Positions 1-10,554 of a DNA stretch of 64,000 bases are shown one piece after another; positions within the stretch are counted from its first letter, which is position 1; each line of letters begins with the position of its first letter. Location of the stretch: NCBI RefSeq assembly GCF_030864005.1, contig NZ_CP132976.1:4464001-4528000 (forward strand), in the 5' to 3' direction. The notes under the pieces were generated by a model. It was not told the origin of the DNA, did no database searches, and saw nothing but the letters and a program-made list of their open reading frames with translations. The translations under genes and the position numbers were made by a program. Origin of the DNA: Achromobacter seleniivolatilans. GTDB taxonomy: Bacteria; Pseudomonadota; Gammaproteobacteria; Burkholderiales; Burkholderiaceae_B.

Positions 1-744
1 TTCCTGGTGGAAGGCCTGATGGCGACCGCAGTCGGCGTGTGGTCCTGGTGGTATCTGGACAACGAACCGAGCGACGCCAAGTGGCTGACTCCGCAAGAGC
101 GCGCGCTGCTGACCGCCGCGATTGCGAGTGAAGACGCGCAAAAGACCGCACATGGACCCAGCTCGGGCTGGCGCGCGCTGGCGGACAGGCGCGTACTGTT
201 TCTATCCCTGATCTATTTCCTGATCCAGGTGAGCGTCTACGGCGTCATTTTTTATCTGCCGACTCAAGTTGCCAATCTGCTGGGAAAAAGCGTCGGCATC
301 GAGGTCGGACTTGTTACGGCCATTCCCTGGGTGTGCGCGCTGGCCGCCGCCTATGTCATCCCGCGCCATGCCGAACGCCACGGCCGGCACGCAACACTAG
401 CCATGTTCACCTTGCTGATCAGCGCCATGGGCATCGCGGTGTCGGTCAATACCGGTTCGGCGCTGATCGCAATGCTTGCGCTGTGCCTTGCGGCTGCGGG
501 CTTCATTTCCGTGCAGCCGCTGTTCTGGACATTCCCCACCAATTACCTGAGCGGCGCGGCCGCCGCCAGCGGCATCGCGCTGATCAACTCGCTGGGCGCG
601 CTCGGCGGGTTTGTTGCGCCCAACCTGAAGACGGCAGCAGAACAGGTATTTGCGTCGTCCAGCGCCGGGTTGAATCTGCTGGCGGGCATCACTGTCGTGG
701 GCGCGCTGCTGTTTCTTGCCCTGCGGACAGGTAGACGCGAATAG
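1..744 (+). CDS. MFS transporter, C-terminal part (cut by window edge)
   Basis: The frame is open from base 1, so this is the C-terminal ~247 residues of a protein that starts outside the window. It shows about six hydrophobic membrane segments, with a basic RHAERHGRH loop after the first ones, and ends in a short basic tail (RTGRRE). The segment order, the cytoplasmic linker ([14 protein letters not shown]) and the FWTFPTNYL stretch resemble the anion:cation symporter branch of the major facilitator superfamily, whose members import organic acids. That branch assignment is inferred and the substrate is unknown. An FrmR operator follows directly, so the gene probably ends its own unit. Confidence 0.8.
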   Translation, partial: FLVEGLMATAVGVWSWWYLDNEPSDAKWLTPQERALLTAAIASEDAQKTAHGPSSGWRALADRRVLFLSLIYFLIQVSVYGVIFYLPTQVANLLGKSVGIEVGLVTAIPWVCALAAAYVIPRHAERHGRHATLAMFTLLISAMGIAVSVNTGSALIAMLALCLAAAGFISVQPLFWTFPTNYLSGAAAASGIALINSLGALGGFVAPNLKTAAEQVFASSSAGLNLLAGITVVGALLFLALRTGRRE

Positions 745-753
745 TCAGATTTT

Positions 754-772
754 GTATACTCCCCCCCTGTAT
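754..772. promoter_or_regulatory. FrmR/CsoR-type operator
   Basis: A run of seven C is flanked by near-symmetric GTATAC and GTAT arms. Short AT arms around a G/C tract are the known operator style of the FrmR/RcnR/CsoR family. It lies 17 bp before the frmR start, so frmR-adhC is probably autoregulated here. Confidence 0.65.
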
Positions 773-789
773 CGTTTCAAGGCTTTGCC

Positions 790-1080
790 GTGCCGCACTC
801 GCCGGAAGAGAAAAAACGCGTGGTCACACGCCTGCGCCGTATTCAGGGGCAGGCGCTAGCATTGGAACGCGCGGTCAATGAAGGCACGGAGTGCGGTGCG
901 CTGCTGCAGCAATTGGCCGCTTTGCGCGGCGCCGCCACCGGTTTGATGGCCGAAGTGCTTGAAAGCCATCTCCGGGAAACCTTCCTACAAACCGCCCAAG
1001 GCGGACCTGAAGTCTCCAGGATCGATCCCCAAGCCGAGGTCGACCAGCTGATGCGCATCGTCCGTTCCTATTTGAAATAA
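790..1080 (+). CDS. frmR: FrmR-family formaldehyde-responsive repressor
   Basis: This 96-residue all-helical protein belongs to the CsoR/RcnR/FrmR repressor family. The residues known to sense formaldehyde in FrmR are present: Pro2, Cys35 (in TECGAL) and His60 (in ESHLRE). Formaldehyde cross-linking of Pro2 and Cys35 releases the repressor from DNA. The start is GTG, chosen because it places Pro at position 2. A C-tract operator lies immediately upstream and the formaldehyde dehydrogenase gene follows 27 bp downstream, so the pair forms a classic detoxification operon. A metal-sensing RcnR-type role is less likely given the neighbour. Confidence 0.9.
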   Translation: MPHSPEEKKRVVTRLRRIQGQALALERAVNEGTECGALLQQLAALRGAATGLMAEVLESHLRETFLQTAQGGPEVSRIDPQAEVDQLMRIVRSYLK

Positions 1081-1089
1081 GCCACCTGA

Positions 1090-2217
<1,128 letters not shown>

Positions 2218-2231
2218 AGCAGCTGATCGAC

Positions 2232-2263
2232 AAAAAGCCCCCGGCAATGCACGGGGGCTTTTT
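2232..2263 (+). terminator. Rho-independent terminator of frmR-adhC
   Basis: An 8-bp stem AGCCCCCG / CGGGGGCT encloses a short loop and is followed by a T run. An A run precedes it, so it could also act on the minus strand for the glycosyltransferase gene that ends at 2331. Confidence 0.9.
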
Positions 2264-2330
2264 GCATGGCGACGACGGCGCGGGGCGTGCTGCTGATTGA
2301 ATCCGCGTTAATAAAGCGCGGACTCACGGC

Positions 2331-3476
2331 TCACGAAGTCAAACGCATCCGCGCATCAGGTTGCCCATTGCCTTCCATATAGACGCTTTCTGTCTGCCCC
2401 ACGAATGTTGCCAGCGAAAACTCGCGCATTGCCGTACTACGCGCATCCGCACCCATCCATTTGAGAATGGCGCGGTCGTGCAAGATGGTGGACACCGTTT
2501 CCAGCACCCCGGCGACGGATGCCGGCGGCACGACCCAGCCATTGCGGCCGTGGGTGACGTTTTCGGTCAAGCCCCCCACCTTGCTGACAATGACAGGCTT
2601 GCCCGCGGCCATCATTTCGCGGCAAGCAAACGAGATCGTTTCCAGGCGGGACGACAGGACAAAGCCCACATCCAGCGTCGCCAGGAATGGGCCTACATCG
2701 TCCAACAGGCCGGTAAATACCACCTGATCCGACATGCCCAGTTCGTAGACGCGCTGACGCTGTTCATCGTCTGGCAGTTTGCCCGCGATCAGAATCACAA
2801 CCTGTCCGCGTTCGTGGTCGGGCAACAAGGACACAGCGCTGACCATGTCCATCCAATTCTTATAGCTGGCCGTCCCAGCGTTGCTACCGATGACAAACCG
2901 GTTGCGCATGGCGGCGGGCAACAGCGCAGCACGTGCCCGCACCACGTCTTCGCGGCTGGCGGGCTGGTACTGGTCGGTGTCTACACCGTTATGCACCACG
3001 CGCAGGTCTTCATCGCGAAATACCGACTGCTTCATGCGCCGGAACGTGTGCCCGCAAACGCAGATAACGCGGTTGGTGCCCCACTTGGCGCGCATACGCA
3101 CACCAAGACTGTTGGCGGTCCGATCCGTATGCTGGGTGTAGACAATGAAAGGGCGCTTGGCGCCCATGCCCGCCGTGGCCAGCATGCACAGGCGGTGGTC
3201 GGCAGAGCCGTTGACGTGGATAACGTCGAACCGCTCCTTGCGCAGCAAGGCGCGCAGCTGGCGCAGGGCATTCCATTGCTGCAATGGCCGCCCCTTGAAT
3301 TCCAGAGCGATCGACTCAACGCCCGGCAGCGCTTCCGCCTCGGCAAGCAGCCGGCTGCTACGCGGAGCGGCAACCGTAATCTGGGATTTCTGACGCAACA
3401 TGCGCACCAGAGACATCACGTAGGTGGTATGCCCGCCGCCATCGCCTTGATGGAAATTGGTGTAGAGAATTTTCAT
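2331..3476 (-). CDS. Family 4 glycosyltransferase
   Basis: This 381-residue protein has the GT-B fold layout of retaining glycosyltransferase family 4. The N-terminal GDGGGHTTYV loop is typical of the acceptor domain. The C-terminal domain holds the E-x7-E motif (RLETISFACREMM) followed by GKPVIVSKVGG, which binds the nucleotide sugar. The start at 3476 was chosen because it overlaps the upstream stop as ATGA, so the two genes are translationally coupled. It probably adds a sugar to lipopolysaccharide core or another glycan. The sugar is not predictable from sequence. There is no signal peptide, consistent with a cytoplasmic or inner-membrane-associated role. Confidence 0.85.
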   Translation of the reverse strand: MKILYTNFHQGDGGGHTTYVMSLVRMLRQKSQITVAAPRSSRLLAEAEALPGVESIALEFKGRPLQQWNALRQLRALLRKERFDVIHVNGSADHRLCMLATAGMGAKRPFIVYTQHTDRTANSLGVRMRAKWGTNRVICVCGHTFRRMKQSVFRDEDLRVVHNGVDTDQYQPASREDVVRARAALLPAAMRNRFVIGSNAGTASYKNWMDMVSAVSLLPDHERGQVVILIAGKLPDDEQRQRVYELGMSDQVVFTGLLDDVGPFLATLDVGFVLSSRLETISFACREMMAAGKPVIVSKVGGLTENVTHGRNGWVVPPASVAGVLETVSTILHDRAILKWMGADARSTAMREFSLATFVGQTESVYMEGNGQPDARMRLTS

Positions 3477-4480
3477 GATGTGGCACTCGCGAGCAGGTGA
3501 GGGGGGGACGCCCCCTGATGAAGCAAACAGCTCCAATGGCGCTTTTCGAACACATCGCCGCCCAGGCGGCTGTCGGGTGACAAGTTGTAGACCTTGATAC
3601 CCCGGGCGCTGAGAAGCCGGCCGGCTTCTCTGAACGCAGGTTCGATGTGTCCTGAGAACTGCTTGTCCAACGCGGTGGCCAGTTGCGCGCCCGCGCTTTC
3701 ATAGAATCGCGGGCCCGCAGCAGCGGTCAGATCCAGGCCGTGCAAATACAAGGTGCGCGCCCCCATCCAGGCCAATAACTGCAACGCGGTGTAGGCCACC
3801 GTTCCACCACCGAACAGGCCGCGTGCGGCATTCAGACTAAAACCATGCGCGTGCTGTGCATGATGCGCATCGAACAGCACCAGTTCCGGGTCGGCAGCCA
3901 ACTGGGCCTCGAGTTCATCCGGCCGGGCACGCGGCTGCAAAGCGCGCTGGTGTACTTCTTCAAACAGGGCAATGCGGCAGCGGATGACCTGCGCATCGAA
4001 CAGCAATGCAATCCACCGGTAAACCTCGGGCGTGACGAACAGCAGCAGATCTTGCGACAGCACCTCGGCCACCAGATCGCGCCGGCGCTTGACGAAGCCG
4101 GCGTCCAACATCGCGTAGTAGTCAAAACGCAGCGACGCGTGTTGGCGGCGCAATGCGATGGAACCGTTCACCCCCATGACCGTGCCAAGACGGCACTGGG
4201 CATAGTCGATTTTCGCCACTGACGGGCCGCTTAGAATCAGGTGAGCATCCCCCGCGAGCCCGCGCGAGACTTGCGACAGCGGCAGCGTCGCCGGGCCGCG
4301 CACGCCGAGCACATCACAACCCACCAACTGATCGCTGCCATCCCTGCGCACTTTGACCAACGGCCATAGCGTCTCGTTGTGCCGATACGCGCCACCTCGT
4401 GTGTAGCGGTAGAAATATCGAAAACTCTTGGTCAACGGGCGCGAGCAAAGCAAGCGGCGAACAATGGCAAAACGGGGCAT
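3473..4480 (-). CDS. Putative LPS-associated sugar transferase (DUF115/GT42-like)
   Basis: This 335-residue protein has no membrane segments. A central stretch (LILSGPSVAKID, then VMGVNGSIAL) resembles the nucleotide-binding loop of DUF115 and family 42 glycosyltransferase-like proteins, and a later LYLHGLDL stretch fits the same fold. The N-terminus is rich in Arg and Tyr (FRYFYRYTR), as in proteins that sit on the inner membrane. It overlaps the family 4 glycosyltransferase by 4 bp, so both probably act on the same glycan. The family assignment is by pattern only. Its catalytic role is not proven, and a non-enzymatic assembly role is possible. Confidence 0.55.
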   Translation of the reverse strand: MPRFAIVRRLLCSRPLTKSFRYFYRYTRGGAYRHNETLWPLVKVRRDGSDQLVGCDVLGVRGPATLPLSQVSRGLAGDAHLILSGPSVAKIDYAQCRLGTVMGVNGSIALRRQHASLRFDYYAMLDAGFVKRRRDLVAEVLSQDLLLFVTPEVYRWIALLFDAQVIRCRIALFEEVHQRALQPRARPDELEAQLAADPELVLFDAHHAQHAHGFSLNAARGLFGGGTVAYTALQLLAWMGARTLYLHGLDLTAAAGPRFYESAGAQLATALDKQFSGHIEPAFREAGRLLSARGIKVYNLSPDSRLGGDVFEKRHWSCLLHQGASPPHLLASATS

Positions 4481-4895
4481 GAAGGGGGTGCGCGAAAATC
4501 ACGGCCTGACCTGATGAGCGGCTGATTCTACGCAGGCAATACTGTTGAAAAAGCGATAGAAACATTTGAGATGTAACAGCTTTCAAGCTGCTTTCGCGCG
4601 TCCCTATTTCAATCGACGGGCAGCAAAATTCACTGCGGTTTCACATCGCGAAAATTTCACCCGCAGAAGTTGCGAAGGCGCACTGATTTAGTGCAGATGG
4701 ACCCTGCTTTTCGGACCGGCTGGTGGAACACGGCGCCGACCGCATAAACACTTTCAATTACCTTTTACGCCAAAGCGATCGGGCGATTTCCAGACTTCCA
4801 GAGCCAAACCAGAAGACGGAGACGGGCAAGCGCGGGAGATCGCGGCGCGATCTGATATTGTTCCCGCATCCCTCCCTGTTTTTCTTGGCCACTCG
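4481..4895. other. Intergenic, divergent promoters expected
   Basis: This 415-bp gap between the LPS gene pair and the GTPase has no convincing gene. It is less GC-rich than its surroundings. Two small dyads are visible: CAGCTT-N2-AAGCTG at 4577-4590 and GCACT-N5-AGTGC at 4680-4694. Neither can be assigned to a regulator. Confidence 0.5.
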
Positions 4896-6005
4896 ATGAC
4901 CGCTCTTCGCCCCGACTCCCCCGACTTGCAGGACGCCATTGCGGACGCCATCAGCACCGCGACGCGGGGCGCTGGCCGCGTGAATATTCTGATCGCCGGC
5001 AAGACCGGCGTGGGCAAAAGCACGCTGATCAACGCGGTCTTTCGCGGCGAACTGGCCAAGACTGGCTCAGGCAAGCCTGTCACGCAATCCACTCAGGAAT
5101 TCACCAAACCCGGCCATCCGCTTACCATCATCGACACGCGCGGCCTGGAAGTCAGCGACTATGCGCGCTCGCGCCAGCAGTTGGCCGACCTGATTCTGGA
5201 ACGCTCCACGGCCGACGATCAGGACAAGCACCTGCACGTGGCCTGGCTCTGCATCCAGGACAGCAGTCATCGCGTTGAAGATGCCGAGATCGAACTGTGC
5301 GACATACTGGCCAACGCAGGCATCCCTGTCATCGCCGTGCTGACCAAGGCGCGCAAGAACAGCCCCTTCGTGGATGAAGCACGCAAGCTGCTGCCACGCG
5401 CCAAGCAGGTTGTGGCGGTGCGCGCATTGGCGGAATGGATTGAAGAACTGGACGCCGAACTCCCACCGATGGGGCTGGACAACCTGATCGAAGTCACCGC
5501 CGAATACATTCCAGAGGGGCAGCAGCGCGCCTATGCCAACGCGCTGTCCACCCGGAATAAGAAAGCCCTGGAAGTAAAAAAAAAGCGGGCCGAGATTGAG
5601 GTGAATGTGGCGGCGGGGCTGGCCGCATCGGCTGCCGCCGCGCCCATTCCGTTTTCGGATGCCTTTGCGCTGGTGCCGATTCAGGTAGGCATGATCGCCA
5701 AGATCGGCATCACGTTCGGCATGGAGCTGGACACCACCGCCATTACGACCTTGGTGACGTCCACCTTGGGCGCATCCGCCGCCACGCTGATTGGCCGCTC
5801 GGTCGTGTCGGGCCTGCTGAAGTTCATTCCCGGAGCGGGCAGCGCAGTGGGCGGAACCATCGCGGCCACCACCGCTGGCGCCATTACCAAGATGATGGGC
5901 AACGCCTATGTGGCCGTTCTGTACGATTTCTGCCAGAAGAATCCCGGCCGCGACATCGACATCGCCATGATCGCGCAGTCGCTGAAAGAGCGGGTCAAGT
6001 TCTGA
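4896..6005 (+). CDS. Era-like GTPase with C-terminal DUF697-like membrane domain
   Basis: This 369-residue protein has an N-terminal P-loop GTPase domain: G1 GKTGVGKS at residues 35-42, G3 DTRG at 80-83, and a G4-like TKAR at 150-153. The Asp usual in G4 (NKxD/TKxD) is absent, so guanine specificity may be relaxed. A Lys-rich coiled segment (KKALEVKKKRAEIE) near 225 leads to a C-terminal Ala/Gly-rich hydrophobic domain of the DUF697 type (residues ~240-350) that should insert in or contact membranes. The family has no well-defined function. It is transcribed alone and converges on the hydrolase gene with a 13-bp gap. Confidence 0.75.
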   Translation: MTALRPDSPDLQDAIADAISTATRGAGRVNILIAGKTGVGKSTLINAVFRGELAKTGSGKPVTQSTQEFTKPGHPLTIIDTRGLEVSDYARSRQQLADLILERSTADDQDKHLHVAWLCIQDSSHRVEDAEIELCDILANAGIPVIAVLTKARKNSPFVDEARKLLPRAKQVVAVRALAEWIEELDAELPPMGLDNLIEVTAEYIPEGQQRAYANALSTRNKKALEVKKKRAEIEVNVAAGLAASAAAAPIPFSDAFALVPIQVGMIAKIGITFGMELDTTAITTLVTSTLGASAATLIGRSVVSGLLKFIPGAGSAVGGTIAATTAGAITKMMGNAYVAVLYDFCQKNPGRDIDIAMIAQSLKERVKF

Positions 6006-6018
6006 TCCGTCCCGCTGG

Positions 6019-7152
6019 TCAGAACGCTTTGGCCAAGGCAGCGAAAAACGCGTCGTCGTTGATTTCCACGCGCTTTTTGTAGCTGGGTTTTCCGCGCGCG
6101 CTCAACACCACGGCCACAAGATTGTGTGCCGGATTGATGTGGATGAACTGGCCATAGATGCCTTCCGCCTGGAACGCGCCTTGCAAGGCAGGGTCTTTCA
6201 GCTCCGGCACCCACCACATGTAGCCATAAGGAATTTCGGTCTCGCCGATGCGGTAGGGCGAGCCCGCCTGCGCCACCCAGTCATCCGGCAACAAGCGCTC
6301 GCCGTCCAACTGGCCGCCGTCCAGTACAAACTGCCCGAACCGCGCGTAGTCACGCAGCGTTGCGTTCATGCCGCTGCCCGAGATCGTCATGCCGCCAGGA
6401 GACTCCGCCCACCACGTGGCGTCGGACTCCATGCCTATGCGCGACCACAGCCGGGATTGCAGGTAGTCGGCCAGCCGCTGTCCCGTCGCGCCTTCCATGA
6501 CGGCGCTCAACAGATACGACTCGCCCGTGTTGTAGGCCCAAGCCTGGCCAGCGGGCTGCCGCGCCGGCAGACTTTTCATGAAGTCACGGATGCCGCCTGG
6601 CTGCCAGCGCGTCTGAATGTCCAGAAGCTGACGCCGCTCGGACGCCGGGTCGCCGTAATCCTCGTTCCAGCGCACGCCGGAGCACATGCGCAGCATCTGG
6701 CGCAACGACACCTCACGGTACACGCCACCCAGGTCCGCGTATTTCGTCACGGGATCATCCAGCGAATCGATGGCGCCTTCCTTTAATGCAATGCCTACCA
6801 GCGTGGCCGCCACCGACTTGGCCAGCGAACACGAGTTCCAGCGGGTAAGCGGCGTGATGCCGCGCTGATAGGTCTCGAACGCCACCTGCCCATGCTTCAT
6901 GACGAGCAGACCGGCCACGCCGTTGACCGCCAGATAGTCGTACAGATCGAAGACCCGGCCCTGGTCTTCGATGCGCAGGGCCGGCAATCCGCCCGGCCGC
7001 AATGGCAGGTCGCGCACGCGGTCGCCACGCGCCACAGTGTCCGATGCGAACCAGCCCGGATCGCGAGACAGGGCCAGAGTGAGCTCGTCGGGTAGCAAAG
7101 TGCCGTCGTAGAAACGCATCAGGTGCGCTTTCAGGGCGGGGGTCATGTTCAT
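6019..7152 (-). CDS. NylB-like serine hydrolase (beta-lactamase fold)
   Basis: This 377-residue protein belongs to the class C beta-lactamase / 6-aminohexanoate-dimer hydrolase superfamily. The nucleophile motif S-x-x-K is seen at Ser109-Leu-Ala-Lys112 (in NSCSLAKS), and a Tyr207-Asn208 pair (AYNTG) stands where the catalytic Tyr is expected. Known NylB uses Ser112, Lys115 and Tyr215, so both spacing and length agree well. There is no obvious signal peptide, which suggests a cytoplasmic amidase or esterase rather than a secreted beta-lactamase. It lies 47 bp downstream of the ABC ATPase gene on the same strand and may be the last gene of that operon. Substrate unknown. Confidence 0.75.
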   Translation of the reverse strand: MNMTPALKAHLMRFYDGTLLPDELTLALSRDPGWFASDTVARGDRVRDLPLRPGGLPALRIEDQGRVFDLYDYLAVNGVAGLLVMKHGQVAFETYQRGITPLTRWNSCSLAKSVAATLVGIALKEGAIDSLDDPVTKYADLGGVYREVSLRQMLRMCSGVRWNEDYGDPASERRQLLDIQTRWQPGGIRDFMKSLPARQPAGQAWAYNTGESYLLSAVMEGATGQRLADYLQSRLWSRIGMESDATWWAESPGGMTISGSGMNATLRDYARFGQFVLDGGQLDGERLLPDDWVAQAGSPYRIGETEIPYGYMWWVPELKDPALQGAFQAEGIYGQFIHINPAHNLVAVVLSARGKPSYKKRVEINDDAFFAALAKAF

Positions 7153-7199
7153 GGATGGTTCCGGTTCATAGTCATAGGGCGGAAGAGGGGCGCGCGGCC

Positions 7200-9011
7200 T
7201 TACTCGTCCAGCATCACAAAGTGTCCAGGAGCGACTTCCTGGTAACGCCGCATGGGCGGCGTATAGCCGGGCGGGCGCAGCGTATGCCGAATCTCGTGCA
7301 GGTCCAGGCCGCGCGGCTGCGCCAGCCGCGCCCGGGGATCTGCCACGGGCACAGCATCCAACAGACGACGGGTGTAGGGATGCCGAGGGTCGTACATGAC
7401 CGCTGCACGGGAGCCGATTTCAACGATTTCACCCATGTACATCACGGCCACGCGATGGCTGACGCGTTCGACCACCGCCATGTCGTGCGAGATGAACAAA
7501 TACGCCAGCCCCATCTCCTGTTGCAGCCTCAGCATCAGATTGATGACCTGCGCCTTGATCGACACGTCCAGCGCGGAGACGGCCTCGTCCGCCACCAGCA
7601 ACGACGGCCGCAACGCCAGACTGCGCGCAATGCAAATACGCTGACGTTGCCCGCCAGAAAATTCCTGCGGATACCGGCTGCCCGCGGCGCTGTCCAACCC
7701 CACGCACTCCAGCAGTTCGGCAACGCGGGCGCGCAGCGCCTCACCCTTGCAGATCTTGTTGACGATTAGCGGGCTGGCCACAGCCGCCGCCACGGTCTTG
7801 CGCGGGTTCAAACTGGAAAACGGGTCCTGGAACACCATCTGCACATGGCGCGACATGGCGCCGCGATCACCGCGCGCTGCATGAATGTCGTGCCCGTTGA
7901 CCCGAATCTGACCGGACGTGGGCGTCAGCAGATTCATGATGCTGCGGCCGATGGTCGACTTTCCGCAACCCGATTCGCCGACCAGTGCCAGGGTTTCGCC
8001 AGGCTGCACGCTGAAAGACACGTTCTCGACCGCATGCACCAGCCCGCGTTCACGCGACAACAGTCCGGCATTCATGCGGTAGCGCATCGTCAGGCCGGAG
8101 ACTTCCAGCGCTGGCGGAGCGTCCGCACGTACCGTGTCGGCGGCGTCCGGCGCCTGCGTCTTGATGCCGGTCTGCCGGTCTATGGCGGGAAAGGGCAGTG
8201 GATGCGCGACGGTTTGCATCGCGCCCAGGCGCGGCACAGCGGCCAGCAAGGCCCGCGTGTAGGGCCTTGCGGGCGCATCGAAAATATCGGCGGTGCTGCC
8301 GCATTCAATCTGCTCACCGCCGCACATCACCACCGTCCGGTCTGCGATTTCGGCCACCACCCCCATGTCGTGAGTAATAAACAGCACCGACATACTGTCT
8401 TCCTGCTGTAGTTCGCGAATCAACGCCAGAATCTGCGCCTGAATCGTGACGTCCAGCGCGGTGGTGGGCTCATCCGCAATCAGCAGCCGGGGCCGACAGG
8501 CCAGCGCCATGGCAATCATCACGCGTTGCCGCATGCCGCCCGACAGGTGGTGCGGATAGTCTTTCAAGCGGGTCGCCGCCGCCGGAATGCGCACCTTTTC
8601 CAGCAGGCGCAGCGCCTCGGCCTGCGCGGCCGCCCAGTCCAGCCCCCGATGCAGCATCAGCGATTCAGCTACCTGAAACCCGATCGTGCGCACCGGGTTC
8701 AGGCTGGTCATGGGTTCCTGAAAGATCATCGCGATATCCGCGCCGCGGATCTTGCGCATCTCGCGCTCGGGCAAGGACAGCAGGTCACGTTCGCCCAGCA
8801 TGATGCTGCCCGATATCTGCGTGTCGCGCGGATTCAAGAGGCGCATGATGGACATGGCGGTGACGCTCTTGCCCGAACCCGACTCCCCCACAACGGCCAG
8901 CGTCTCACGCGCAGCCACTTCGAAGTTCAAGCCGTTGACGACCGTCTTCCACCCGCCTTGCACCCGGAATCGGGTGCTCAGACCGGCGACGCGAAGCACG
9001 GGCGCGTTCAC
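7200..9011 (-). CDS. Fused double ATPase of a peptide/opine-class ABC transporter
   Basis: This 603-residue protein joins two ABC ATPase domains, as in GsiA. Domain 1 has Walker A GESGSGKS near residues 42-49, signature LSGGMRQR and Walker B LLIADEPT. Domain 2 has GESGCGKS, signature FSGGQRQR and Walker [13 protein letters not shown], where Ala replaces the usual Pro. The start is GTG at 9011, overlapping the aldehyde dehydrogenase stop as GTGA. The matching binding protein and permeases lie in the divergent operon at 13817-17330, so this ATPase probably drives them although it is transcribed from the opposite side of the same regulatory region. Confidence 0.92.
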   Translation of the reverse strand: MNAPVLRVAGLSTRFRVQGGWKTVVNGLNFEVAARETLAVVGESGSGKSVTAMSIMRLLNPRDTQISGSIMLGERDLLSLPEREMRKIRGADIAMIFQEPMTSLNPVRTIGFQVAESLMLHRGLDWAAAQAEALRLLEKVRIPAAATRLKDYPHHLSGGMRQRVMIAMALACRPRLLIADEPTTALDVTIQAQILALIRELQQEDSMSVLFITHDMGVVAEIADRTVVMCGGEQIECGSTADIFDAPARPYTRALLAAVPRLGAMQTVAHPLPFPAIDRQTGIKTQAPDAADTVRADAPPALEVSGLTMRYRMNAGLLSRERGLVHAVENVSFSVQPGETLALVGESGCGKSTIGRSIMNLLTPTSGQIRVNGHDIHAARGDRGAMSRHVQMVFQDPFSSLNPRKTVAAAVASPLIVNKICKGEALRARVAELLECVGLDSAAGSRYPQEFSGGQRQRICIARSLALRPSLLVADEAVSALDVSIKAQVINLMLRLQQEMGLAYLFISHDMAVVERVSHRVAVMYMGEIVEIGSRAAVMYDPRHPYTRRLLDAVPVADPRARLAQPRGLDLHEIRHTLRPPGYTPPMRRYQEVAPGHFVMLDE

Positions 9012-10540
9012 GCGTTCAATCCCATTGCAGACAGCTTCAGCCAGATCGTCTTGATCTGCTGGTACTGCGCCATCGCTTCCAGCCCTTTGTCGCGAGCCAG
9101 CGACCCCGAACGCCTGTAGCCGCCAAAAGGCGTTTTGATGTCGCCTTCGGTAAATCCATTGACCGCGACCGTGCCGCATTCAAGACGCCGCGCGAAGTAC
9201 ATGGCGCGGTCCAGGTCGCGGGTGTAGACCGTGGCATGCAAGCCATAATCGGTGCCGTTGGCGATTTGCAGCGCCTGGTCCATGCTGTCCACGGGAAGCA
9301 CACCAAGGACGGGGCCGAAGATTTCTTCACGCGCGATCGTCATCTCGGGGCGCAGATCCGCGAACACCGTGGGTCCCAGATAGTGCCCGCGCGCGCCCGC
9401 TAGTCCGCCGCCTGCCTCCAGGACGCGGCGCGCGCCTTCATCGATGCCTTTGGCCACGTAAGACAGCACGCGATTGCGCTGCCCGGCGGAAATCAGCGGC
9501 CCCATGTCAGTGGCCGGATCAAGCGGGTCGCCAATCACGATTTGCTTGGTGCGGGCGATGATCTTCTCCACGTAGGCGTCCTGCCGTGACCGCGCGACCA
9601 GTTGGCGCATATTGGCCGAACAATTCTGACCGCCATTCCAGAACGCGGCCGTCACGGCATTGTCGATCAGATCTTCGGTCAGGTCCGCATCGTCGAGCAC
9701 GATAAAGGGGCTTTTGCCGCCCATCTCCAACCCGACTGTCTTCAGATTGCTGCTGCCCGCATATTGCAGGAACAGCCGCCCCACGTCCGTGGAACCGGTG
9801 AACGACACGGAGTCGATATCGCCATGCTGACCGATCAGCCGGCCCGTGGTTTCGCCCGGCCCCGTCAACACGTTCAGCACGCCAGCCGGAATGCCGGCTT
9901 CGATGGCCAGCGCGGCAAGCGACAAGGCCGTGAGCGATGTTTCCTCGGCCGGTTTGACGATGACGGAGCAGCCGCTGGCGAGTGCCGGCGCCAGCTTCCA
10001 TGTTGCCATCAGCAGCGGGAAATTCCAGGGCAATACGGCCGCCACCACGCCGATGGGCTCACGCACAACCAGGGCGCAATCTTCCTGCCCGGTGGGCGCC
10101 ACATGGCCATAACTCTTGTCGACCAATTCGCCGTACCACTGAAAGATGGCTGGCACTTCCTGCGTGATCTCGCGCAGGCAGTCACGGATGGGCTTGCCGC
10201 TTTCCAGGCTTTCCATGACGGCGAGTTTGACCCCGTCGCGCCGGATCAGCGACGCCAGTTTCAGCAAGGCTTCCTTGCGCACTTCTGGCGCGCAGCGTGA
10301 CCATGCGCCCCCGCGGAACGCCAGCCGCGCCGACGACACCGCGCGGTCCACATCCTTCTGGCCGCAATGCGCCAGCGTGCTCAGTACCGCGTTGGTCGCC
10401 GGGTTGCTGGTTTCGATCAGTGCGCCATTGTCGGACGCCGACCAGTCGCCGTCGATGAATGCGCGGTCGGGCAGCCGCAGGCCGGTGGCAACGCGCAACA
10501 ACTCTGCATGGCTGAGAGTGGGCAGGGCGGTATCGGACAT
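9008..10540 (-). CDS. NAD(P)-dependent aldehyde dehydrogenase (PuuC-like)
   Basis: This ~510-residue aldehyde dehydrogenase has the full set of catalytic residues: Asn173 (PWNF), Glu272 (LEMGGKSP) and Cys307 (GGQNCSAN). The C-terminus PFGGYRRSGSLARDKG matches the family. Starts at 10540 and 10543 are adjacent ATG codons; 10540 gives better spacing to the GGAG SD sequence. It sits between a FAD oxidoreductase and the ABC ATPase and overlaps the latter by 4 bp. In this context it should oxidise the aldehyde left after oxidative deamination, as PuuC does for gamma-glutamyl-aminobutyraldehyde or as in betaine aldehyde oxidation. The substrate is inferred only. Confidence 0.9.
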   Translation of the reverse strand: MSDTALPTLSHAELLRVATGLRLPDRAFIDGDWSASDNGALIETSNPATNAVLSTLAHCGQKDVDRAVSSARLAFRGGAWSRCAPEVRKEALLKLASLIRRDGVKLAVMESLESGKPIRDCLREITQEVPAIFQWYGELVDKSYGHVAPTGQEDCALVVREPIGVVAAVLPWNFPLLMATWKLAPALASGCSVIVKPAEETSLTALSLAALAIEAGIPAGVLNVLTGPGETTGRLIGQHGDIDSVSFTGSTDVGRLFLQYAGSSNLKTVGLEMGGKSPFIVLDDADLTEDLIDNAVTAAFWNGGQNCSANMRQLVARSRQDAYVEKIIARTKQIVIGDPLDPATDMGPLISAGQRNRVLSYVAKGIDEGARRVLEAGGGLAGARGHYLGPTVFADLRPEMTIAREEIFGPVLGVLPVDSMDQALQIANGTDYGLHATVYTRDLDRAMYFARRLECGTVAVNGFTEGDIKTPFGGYRRSGSLARDKGLEAMAQYQQIKTIWLKLSAMGLNA

Positions 10541-10554
10541 CATTGCTCCATGAA

